DNA from: Synchiropus splendidus
Lineage: Eukaryota > Chordata > Actinopteri > Syngnathiformes > Callionymidae
Assembly (NCBI RefSeq): GCF_027744825.2
Contig: NW_026527054.1
Coordinates: 2,170,001-2,234,000 of the forward strand
DNA length: 64,000 nucleotides
Direction: 5' to 3'
Shown here: positions 40,481 to 49,188 of the stretch, one piece after another
Layout: the number at the start of each line of letters is the position of its first letter
How positions within the stretch are numbered: the stretch's first letter is position 1
Translations under genes and position numbers: made by a program
The notes under the pieces: model-generated
What the model saw: only the letters and a program-made list of their open reading frames with translations
Told to the model about the DNA's origin: nothing
Database searches by the model: none

Positions 40481-43400
40481 CATGCAAAGTTATGTCACAA
40501 TGCAGACAATGCGTTTTCAGCCTGAGATAAGGTCGATTCTGGAACGCCAAACATAAAAATGTTGATAAGGTCCGAACAACACTTCAGACAGCTGAGATTT
40601 GACGTGCAACTACTAGAAAGACCCTTTCTGCTATAGTGGGAGGTCAAAATTTCATGTTCTGAAGCTTCCCTGGAAAGTTATGGGACAATGCAGAAAATGC
40701 ATTTTCATCCTGAGATAAGGTCGATTCCGGAATGCCAAACAAAAAAATGTTGATAACTTTCGAAAAACACTTCAGACAGCTTAGATTTGCTGTGCAACTA
40801 CTAGAAAGACCCTTTCTGCTATAGTGGGAGGTCAAAATTTGATGTTCTGAAGCTTCCTTGCAAAGTTATGGCACAATGCAGAAAATGCGTTTTCAGACTG
40901 AGATAATGTCGATTCCGGAACGCCAAACATAAAAATGTTGATAACTTTGGAAAAACACTTCAGACAGCTTAGATTTGATGTGCAACTACTAGAAAGACCC
41001 TTTCTGCTATAGTTGGAGGTTAAAATTTCATGTTCGGAAGCTTCCATGCAAAGTTATGTCACAATGCAGACAATGCGTTTTCAGCCTGAGATAAGGTCGA
41101 TTCTGGAACGCCAAACATAAAAATGTTGATAAGGTTCGAAAAACACTTCAGACAGCTGAGATTTGACGTGCAACTACTAGAAAGACCCTTTCTGCTATAG
41201 TGGGAGGTCAAAATTTCATGTTCTGAAGCTTCCCTGGAAAGTTATGGGACAATGCAGAAAATGCATTTTCATCCTGAGATAAGGTAGATTCCGGAAAGCC
41301 ACACATAAAAATGTTGATAACTTTCGAAAAACACTTCAGACATCTTAGATTTGATGTGCAACTACTAGAAGGACCCTTTCTGCTATAGTGGGAGGTTAAA
41401 ATTTCATGTTCTGAAGCTTCCCTGCAAAGTTATGGCACAATGCAGAAAACGCGTTTTAAGCCTGAGATAAGGTGGGTTCCGGGACGCCAAACGTAAAAAT
41501 GTTGATAACTTTGGAACAACACTTCAGACAGCTTAGATTTGATGTGCAACTACTAGAAAGACCCTTTCTGCTATAGTGGGAGGTGAACATTTCATGTTCT
41601 GAAGCTTCCCTGAGAAGTTATGGCACAATGCAGAAAACGCGTTTTCAGCCGGAGATAAGGTGGTTTCCAAATCGCCAAAGGTAAAAATGTTGATTACTTT
41701 GGAAAAACACTTCTGACAGCTTAGATTTAATGTGCAACTACTAGAAAGACCCTTTCTGCTATAGTGGGAGGTCAAAATTTCATGTTCTGAAGCTTCCCAT
41801 GGAAAGTTATGGGACAATGCAGAAAACGATTTTTCATCCTCAGATAAGGTCGATTACGGAACGCGAAACATAAAAATGTTCATAACTTTCGAAAAACACT
41901 TCAGACAGCTTAGATTTGATGTGCAACTACTAGAAAGACCCTTTCTGGTATAGTGGGACGTGAAAATTTCATGTGCTGAAGCTTCCCTGCAAAGTTATGG
42001 CACAATGCAGAAAACGCGTTTTCAGCTTGTGATAAGGTGGGTTCCAGAACGCCAAACATAAAAATGTTGATAACTTTCGAATAACATTTTAGACAGCTTA
42101 GATTTGATGTTCAAATACTAGAAAGACCCTTTCTGCTATAGTGGGAGGTTAAAATTTCATGTTCGAAAGCTTCCATGCAAAGTTATGGCACAATGCCGAA
42201 AACGCATTTTCAGTCTGAGATAAGGTCGATTCCGGGACGCCAAACATAAAAATGTTGATAACTTTCGAAAAACACTTCATACAGCTTAGATTTGATGTGC
42301 ATCTACTAGAAAGACCCATTCTGCTATAGTGGGACCTGAAAATTTCATGTTCTGAAACTTCCCTGCAAAGTTATGGCACAATGCAGAAAACGCGTTTTCA
42401 GCTTGTGATAACGTGGGTTCCGGAACGCCAAACATAAAAATGTTGATATCTTTCGAAAAACACTTCAGACAGCTTAGATTTCATGTGCAAATACTAGAAA
42501 GACCCTTTCTGCTGTAGTGGGATGTAAAAATTTCATGTTCTGAAGCTTCCCTGCAAAGTTATCGGACAATGCAGAAAACGATTTTTCATCCTGAGATAAG
42601 GTCGATTCCGGAACGCCAAACATAAAAATGTTGATAACTTTCGAAAAACACTTCAGACAGCTTAGATCTGATGTGCAAATACTAGAAAGACCCTTTCTGC
42701 GATAGTGGGACGTGAAAATTTCATGTTCTGAAGCTTCCCAGCAAAGTTATGGCACAATGCCGAAAACGCGTTTTCAGCCTGAGATAAGGTGGTTTCCGAA
42801 ACGCCAAACGTAAAAATGTTGATAACTTTGGAACAACACTTCAGACAGCTTAGATTTGATGTGCAACTACTAGAAAGACCATTTCTGCTATAGTGGGACG
42901 TGAAAATTTCATGTTCTGAAGCTTCCATGCAAAGTTATGGCACAATGCAGACAACGCGTTTTCAGCCTGAGATAAGGTCGATTCTGGAACGCCAAACGTA
43001 AAAATGTTGATAAATTTGGAAAAACATTTCAGACAGCTTAGATTTGATGTGCAACTACTAGAAAGACCCTTTCTGCTGTAGTGGGAGGTGAAAATTTCAT
43101 GTTCTGAAGATTCCTTGCAAAGTTATGGCACAATGCAGGAAACGCGTTTTCAGCCTGAGATAAGGTCGATTCAGGAACACCAAACATAAAAATGTTGAAA
43201 ACTTTCGAAAAACACTTCAGACAGCTTAGATTTCATGTGCAAATACTAGAAAGACCCTTTCTGCTGTAGTGGGATGTAAAAATTTCATGTTCTGAAGCTT
43301 CCCTGCAAAGTTATCGGACAATGCAGAAAACGATTTTTCATCCTGAGATAAGGTCGATTCCGGAACGCCAAACATAAAAATGTTGATAACTTTCGAAAAA

Positions 43401-45640
43401 CACTTCAGACAGCTTAGATCTGATGTGCAAATACTAGAAAGACCCTTTCTGCGATAGTGGGACGTGAAAATTTCATGTTCTGAAGCTTCCCAGCAAAGTT
43501 ATGGCACAATGCCGAAAACGCGTTTTCAGCCTGAGATAAGGTGGTTTCCGAAACGCCAAACGTAAAAATGTTGATAACTTTGGAACAACACTTCAGACAG
43601 CTTAGATTTGATGTGCAACTACTAGAAAGACCATTTCTGCTATAGTGGGACGTGAAAATTTCATGTTCTGAAGCTTCCATGCAAAGTTATGGCACAATGC
43701 AGACAACGCGTTTTCAGCCTGAGATAAGGTCGATTCTGGAACGCCAAACGTAAAAATGTTGATAAATTTGGAAAAACATTTCAGACAGCTTAGATTTGAT
43801 GTGCAACTACTAGAAAGACCCTTTCTGCTGTAGTGGGAGGTGAAAATTTCATGTTCTGAAGATTCCTTGCAAAGTTATGGCACAATGCAGGAAACGCGTT
43901 TTCAGCCTGAGATAAGGTCGATTCAGGAACACCAAACATAAAAATGTTGAAAACTTTCGAAAAACACATCAGACAGCTTAGATTTGAGGCGCAAATACTA
44001 GAAAGACCCTTTCTGCTATAGTAGGAGGTGAACATTTCATGTTGTGAAGCTTCCCTGAGAAGTTATGGCACAATGCAGAAAACGCGTTTTCAGCCTGAGA
44101 CAAGGTGGTTTCCGAAAGGCCAAACGTAAAAATGTTGATAACTTTGGAACAACACTTCAGATAGCTTAGATTTAATGTGCAACTACTAGAAATACCCTTT
44201 CTGCTATAGTGGGAGGTGAAAATTTCATTTTCTGAACCTTCCCTGCAAAGTTATGGCACAATGCGTAAAACGCGTTTTCAGCCTGAGATAAGGTCGATTC
44301 CGGAACACCAAACATAAAGATGTTGATAACTTTGGAAAAACACTTCAGACAGCTTATATTTGATGTGCAACTACTAGAAAGACCCTTTCTGCTATAGTGG
44401 GAGGTGAACATTTCATGTTCTGAAGCTTCCCTGCAAAGTTATGGCACAATGCTTAAAACGCGTTTTCAGCCTAAGATAAGGTCGATTCCGGAACGCCAAA
44501 AATAAAAATGTTGATAACTTTGGAAAAACACATCAGACAACTTAGATTTGATCTGCAACTACTAGAAAGACCCTTTCTGCTGTAGTGGGAGGTGAAAATT
44601 TCATTTTCTGAAGCTTCCCTGCAAAGTTATGGCACAATGCCGAAAACGCGTTTTCAGCCTGAGATAAGGTGGGTTCCGGAACGCCAAAAATAAAAATGTT
44701 GATAACTTTGGAAAAACACATCAGACAACTTAGATTTGATCTGCAACTACTAGAAAGACCCTTTCTGCTGTAGTGGGAGGTGAAAATTTCATTTTCTGAA
44801 GCTTCCCTGCAAAGTTATGGCACAATGCCGAAAACGCGTTTTCAGCCTGAGATAAGGTGGGTTCCGGAACGCCAAACATAAAAATGTTGATAATTTTGGA
44901 AAAACACTTCAGACAGCTTAGATTTGATGTGCAACTTCTAGAAAAACCCTTTCTGCTATAGTGGGGGGTGAAAATTTCATTTTCTGAATCTTCCCTGCAA
45001 AGTTATGGCACAAAGCGTAAAAAGCGTTTTCAGCCTGAGATAAGGTAGATTCCGGAACGCCAAACATAAAAATGTTGATAACTTTGGAAAAACTCATCAG
45101 ACAGCTTAGATTTGATGTGCAACTACTAGAAAGACACTTTCTGCAATAGTGGGAGGTTAAAATTTCATGTTCTGAAGCTTCCCTGCAAAGTTATGGCGCA
45201 ATGCAGAAAACGCGCTTTCAGCCTGAGATAAGGTGGGTTCCGGAACGCCGAACATAAAAATGTTGATAACTTTGGAAAAACACTTCAGACGGCTTAGATT
45301 TGATGTGCAACTACTAGAAAGACCCATTCTGCTATAGTGGGAGGTGAAAATTTCATTTTCTGAAGCTTCCCTGTAAAGTTATGGCACAATGCGTAAAACA
45401 CGTTTTCAGCCTGAGATAAGGTCGATTCCAGAACGCCAAGCATAAAAATGTTGATAACTTTCGAAAAACACTTTAGACTGCTTAGATTTGATGTGCAACT
45501 ACTAGAAAGACCCTTTTAGCAATAGTGGGAGGTGAACATTTCATGTTCTGAAGCTTCCCTGAGAAGTTATGGCACAATGCAGAAAACGCGTTTTCAGCCT
45601 GAGATAAGGTGGGTTCCGAAACGCCAAACTTAAAAATGTT
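40481..45640. repeat. Block P' with a 752-bp internal expansion and its right-hand extension
   Basis: The block matches P at +3573 (37071 with 40644, 37960 with 41533, 39089 with 42662) and then at +4325 (39465 with 43790), because four monomers (752 bp) are duplicated in place: 42662-43413 recurs at 43414 onward. The right part (about 44960-45640) holds monomers with CAAAGCGTAAAAAGCG and CTTTTAGCAATAG, and runs into the LINE-bearing unit. Confidence 0.78.
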
Positions 45641-45798
45641 GATAACTTTGGAAAAACACTTCAGACAGCTTAGATTTGATGTGCAACTACTAGAAAGACC
45701 CATTCTGCTATAGTGGGAGGTGAAAATTTCATTTTCTGAATCTTCCCTGTGAATTAATGGCTCAATGCACAAAATGCGTTTTCAGCCTGAGATAAGGT

Positions 45799-45812
45799 GG
45801 GTTCCGGAACTC
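45799..45812. repeat. Target-site duplication, 3' side of Rex3 copy 1
   Basis: GGGTTCCGGAACTC here is repeated exactly at 49175-49188, on the other side of the element. It is satellite sequence (normally GGGTTCCGGAACGC), so insertion took place in the TTCCGGAA palindrome of a monomer that had a T in place of G. The last base or two could equally belong to the element. Confidence 0.88.
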
Positions 45813-45842
45813 ACCTTCACCACCTTCACCTTCTCCTGCCGC
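45813..45842 (-). other. Rex3 3' UTR and simple-repeat tail (copy 1)
   Basis: Only 30 bp separate the TAA from the target-site duplication. On the minus strand it runs GCGGCAGGAG and then a GGTGAA/GGTGGTGAA/GGTGA repeat. RTE elements such as Rex3 end in short tandem repeats instead of poly(A), and the tail most often seen in fish copies is, as I recall, built from GATG. The GGTGAA form differs from that. Confidence 0.75.
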
Positions 45843-47363
45843 TTATCCGGGGTCGGGTCGCGGAGGCAGCATTCGGAGCAAGGAAGCCCAAACTTCCCGG
45901 TCCGCACAAACCTCCTCCAGCTCCTCCCGGGGGATCCCGAGGCGTTTCCAGGCCAGACCGGAGACATAATCTCTCCAGCGAGTCCTGGGTCTTCCCCGGG
46001 GTCTCCTCCCGGTAGGACATGCCCGGAACACCTCCCCAGGGAGGCGTCCAGGGGGCATCCGGATCAGATGCCCGAGCCACCTCAGCTGGTTCCTCTCGAT
46101 GTGGAGGAGCAGCGGCTCCACCCCGAGCTCCTCCCGGATGACCGAACTCCTCACCCTATCTCTAAGGGTGCGCCCAGCCACCCTGCGGAGGAAACTCATC
46201 TCAGCCGCTTGTATCCGCGATCTCATCCTTTTGGTCACTACCCAAAGCTCGTGACCATAGGTGAGGGTGGGAACGTAGATCGATCGGTAAATCGAGAGCT
46301 TCGTCTTGTGACTCAGCTCTCTCTTCACCACGACGGTCCGATACAGCGACCGCATCACTGCCGCCGCTGCACCAACCCGTCTATCAATCTCACGCTCCCT
46401 TTTTCCCTCACTCGAGAACAAGACCCCGAGATACTTAAACTCCGCCACTTGAGGCAAGAACTCTCCACCAACCTGGAGAGAGCAAACCACCGTGTTCCGG
46501 CCGAGAACCATGGCCTCAGACTTGGAGGTGCTGATCCTCATCCCGGCCGCTTCACACTCGGCTGCAAACCGACCCAGCGCATGCTGAAGGTCCCGGTCCG
46601 ATGAGGCCAGCAGAACAACATCGTCCGCAAATAGCAGAGATGAAATTCTGTGGTTCCCGAACCGGATCCCCTCCGCCCCCTGGCTACGCCTAGAAATTCT
46701 GTCCATAAAAGTGATGAACAGAACCGGTGACAAAGGGCAGCCCTGGCGGAGACCAACATGCACCGGGAACAGGTCTGATTTCCTGCCGGCAATGCGAACC
46801 ATGCTCCTGCTCCGGTCATACAAGGAGCGGACAGCCCCAAGCAGAGGGTCCCGCACCCCATATTCCCGGAGCACCCCCCACAGGACATCGCAAGGGACAC
46901 GGTCGAACGCCTTCTCCAAATCCACAAAGCACATGTGGACTGGTTGGGCGAACTCCCATGAACCCTCGAGCACCCGGTGGAGGGTATAGAGCTGGTCCAG
47001 TGTTCCACGACCGGGACGAAAACCACACTGTTCCTCCTGGATCCGAGGTTCGACTATTGGCCGAAGTCTCCTCTCTAGTACCCTGGAATAGACCTTTCCA
47101 GGGAGGCTGAGGAGTGTGATCCCCCTATAGTTGGAACACACCCTCCGGTCCCCTTTCTTAAACAGGGGGACCACCACCCCGGTCTGCCAATCCAGAGGCA
47201 CTGTCCTCGACTGCCACGCGATGTTGCAGAGACGTGTCAGCCACGACAGCCCTACAACATCCAGGGATTTCAGATACTCCGGACGGATCTCATCCACTCC
47301 CGGGGCCCTACCACCGAGGAGCTTACGAACAACCTCGGTGACTTCGGCCCGGGTGATGAGAGA
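45843..47363 (-). pseudogene. Rex3 reverse transcriptase region, open but cut off from its start (copy 1)
   Basis: This encodes the LINE reverse transcriptase and C-terminal region in one open frame ending at a TAA (45843-45845). The frame is open from 47459, but its first 32 codons are out-of-frame sequence; family-like sequence begins at SLITRAEVTEVV. Numbering from 47459, the motifs are FKKGDRRVCSNYRGITLL (100-117), the palm Asp in FVDLEKAFDRVP (178-189), GLRQGCPLSPVLF (236-248), the catalytic FADDVVLLA (277-285; codons for FADD at 46620-46631), FKYLGVLFS (341-349), and a tail with LRWLGHL and RRPRGRPRTRWRDY. All catalytic residues look intact. Translation from the element's own start cannot reach this frame because of the upstream stop and frameshift. 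Confidence 0.88.
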
Positions 47364-49017
47364 CATCCGAGTCCTCAGTCCCCGCTTCCTGAGTGGAAGA
47401 CGTGACGACGGGATTGAGGAGACCCTCGAAGTATTCTTTCCACCGCCCGACAACATCACCAGTCGAGGTCAGCAGTCTCCCACCCTCGCTGTAAACAGCA
47501 CTGGTGAGGCACTGCTTCCCCCTTCTGAGGCGACGGACGGTTTGCCAGAATTTCTTCGAGGCCGACCAATAGTCCTCCTCCATGGCCTCTCCGAACTCCT
47601 CCCAGACCCGAGTTTTTGCCTCCAAGACTGCACGGGAAGCGGCACGCCTGGCCTGCCGGTACACGTCAGCTGCCTCAGGAGTCCCACAGGCCATCAAGAC
47701 CCGATAGGACTCCTTCTTCAGCCTGACGGCATCCCTTACTTTCGGTGTCCACCACCGGGTTCGGGGATTGCCGCCGCGACAGGCACCGGAGACCTAGCGA
47801 CCACAACTGCGTGCAGCCGCACTGACAATGGAGGAGGAGAACATGGACCACTCAGACTCCATGTCACCTACCTCCCTCGGGATCTGGGAGAAATTCTCCC
47901 GAAGGTGGGAGTTAAAGACCCCACTGACAGTGGGTTCCGCCAGGCGTTCCCAGCAGACCCTCACAATACGTTTGGGCCTGCCCGGTCTGACCGGCTTCCT
48001 CCCCTGCCAGCGGATCGCAGTCACCACCAGGTGGTGATCGGTTGACAGCTCTGCCCCTCTCTTCACCAGAGTGTCCGAGACACGTGGCCGAAGGTCAGAT
48101 GACACGATCACAAAGTCTATCATAGACCTCCGGCCAAGGGTGTCCTGGTGCCATGAGCACTTATGGACACCCTTGTGCTCAAACATGGTGTTCGTTATGG
48201 ACAAACTGTGGGTGGCACAGAAGTCCAGTAATAGAACACCGCTCAGGTTCAGATCGGGTAGGCCGTTCTTCCCAATCACGCCCCTCCAGGTCTTGCTGTC
48301 ATTGCCCACGTGGGCGTTGAAGTCTCCCAGTAGAACAATGGAGTCCCGGGTTGGGGCACTGTCGAGTACCCCTCCCACTGACTCCAAGAAAGCCGGGTAG
48401 TCTACACTGCTGTTCGGCCCGTAAGCCGCAACCGCTGTGAGACACCTGTCCCCAACCCGTAGGCGTAGGGACGCGACCCTCTCGTTCACCGGGGTAAACC
48501 CCAACACGAAGCTGCAGAGCTGCGGGGCTATGAGCAAGCCTACGCCAGCCCGCCGCCTCTCCCCGCGGACAACTCCAGAAAAGTAGAGGGTCCAGCCTTT
48601 CTCAAGGAGTTGGGTTCCAGAGCCCAGGCTGTGCGTGGAGGAGAGCCCGACTATATCTAGCCGGTACCTCTCAACCTCCTGCACAAGCTCAGGCTCTTTC
48701 CCCCCCAGCGAAGTGACATTCCATGTCCCAAGAACCAGAGAATGTCCACACGAACCAGGTCGTCGGGCCCCCCGGCCTCGACTGCTACCTAGTTCTCTAT
48801 GCACCCGACCCCTATGACTCCCTCTGTGGGTGGTGGGTCCGCAGGAGGGACGGCCCATGTCATTCGTTCGGGCTTGGCCCGGCCGGGCCCCATGGGCAGA
48901 GGCACGGCCACCAGGCGCTCGCATTCGAGCCCCAACCCCAGGCCTGGCTCCAGGGTGGGGCCCCGGCTGCGCCATGCCGGGCGACGTCACGGTCCTCGAT
49001 GTTTTTGGTTTTGTCAT
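47364..49017 (-). pseudogene. Rex3 endonuclease and linker region, broken by a nonsense codon (copy 1)
   Basis: This half of the Rex3 polyprotein encodes the endonuclease that nicks the target DNA for target-primed reverse transcription. I start it at the first ATG (49017). An in-frame GTG 12 codons upstream keeps the frame open to 49053. Numbering from that GTG, the endonuclease motifs are TWNV (110-113), GDFNAHVG (243-250), SMIDFV (310-315) and STDHHLV (337-343), preceded by a basic proline- and glycine-rich stretch. At the place where related endonucleases often carry a catalytic Glu (VGLxET) this copy reads VGLSST. A TAG at 47794-47796 follows RSCGR, and the same frame continues with VSGACRGGNPRTRWW and on through ESYRVLMACGTPE to the WKEYFEGLLNP linker. 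The stop is therefore a point mutation, not the true end. The frame is lost at a frameshift near 47355-47380. Confidence 0.88.
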
Positions 49018-49174
49018 CGGGGCTTCTGAACTGCTCTTAGTCTGACCCGTCACCTAGGACCTGTTTGCCATGGGAGACCCTACCAGGAGCATAACGCCCC
49101 CGACAACATAGCTCCTAGGATCATTCAAGGTACACAAACTCCCCCACCACGATAAGGTTGCAGTTCCAGGGGGA
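49018..49174 (-). other. Rex3 5' leader (copy 1)
   Basis: These 157 bp precede the first ATG. The stretch contains the AACCTTATCGTGG and CCTAGGAGCTATGTTGTC segments that I associate with intact Rex3 5' ends in fish. RTE-type promoters are internal, but I cannot point to a promoter motif here. Confidence 0.6.
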
Positions 49175-49188
49175 GGGTTCCGGAACTC
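49175..49188. repeat. Target-site duplication, 5' side of Rex3 copy 1
   Basis: Exact 14-bp partner of 45799-45812. Satellite sequence resumes in phase directly after it with CAAACGTAAAAATG. Confidence 0.88.

Larger units (their letters stand above)
1..45812. repeat. 188-bp satellite array, left arm
   Basis: About 243 head-to-tail monomers of 188 bp fill this stretch with no other sequence between them. Numbering a monomer from the ATG of ATGTTGATAAC (for example 1081-1268), the usual landmarks are: an ACTTTGGAAAAACAC segment near the start, GAAGCTTC at 103-110 (a HindIII site), GAAAACGCGTTTTC at 135-148 (an MluI site), TTCCGGAA at 167-174, and a closing AAACATAAAAA. Monomer starts at 1081, 12923, 21378 and 36046 keep the same phase modulo 188 to within 7 bases, so only rare indels of 1-4 bp occur. 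Recurrent variants (TTTCGAAA or TTTGGAACAAC in place of TTTGGAAAAAC; GGTGGGTTCC in place of GGTCGATTCC) mark monomer subtypes. The monomer is AT-rich, with CpGs confined to its last third. I do not recognise the family by name. No gene is supported inside it. Confidence 0.97.
45813..49174 (-). mobile_element. Rex3: Rex3-like RTE-clade LINE, near full length, inactivated (copy 1)
   Basis: This is a 3362-bp GC-rich non-LTR retrotransposon lying antisense to the window and flanked by a 14-bp target-site duplication. On the minus strand the order is: a short 5' leader (49174-49018), an apurinic-type endonuclease domain, a linker, a reverse transcriptase with a C-terminal tail, a 30-bp 3' UTR and a GGTGAA-type repeat tail with no poly(A). 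A single ORF of about 1058 codons would be expected for the family. Here it is broken by a TAG at 47794-47796 and a frameshift near 47355-47380. The segments at 46725-46745 and 47170-47189 match, as I recall them, the pair of oligonucleotides long used to detect Rex3 in fish, 465 bp apart, which supports the family call. The 5' end looks complete, so this is not a typical 5'-truncated copy. Confidence 0.92.

Noticed and set aside
1..45640. Dozens of open frames of 60-110 codons on both strands, such as 7095-7280 (+) and 12393-12638 (-), whose products look like a protein family
   Set aside because: Each spans about one 188-bp monomer. As 188 is not a multiple of 3, frames close after one unit. 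The similarity between products only reflects satellite repetition, and variants introduce stops and shifts freely.
45765..49045. Plus-strand open frames of up to 304 codons across Rex3 copy 1 (and the same in copy 2), starting in satellite in one case
   Set aside because: They are antisense shadows of the GC-rich LINE coding strand; the minus-strand frames carry recognisable endonuclease and reverse transcriptase motifs.
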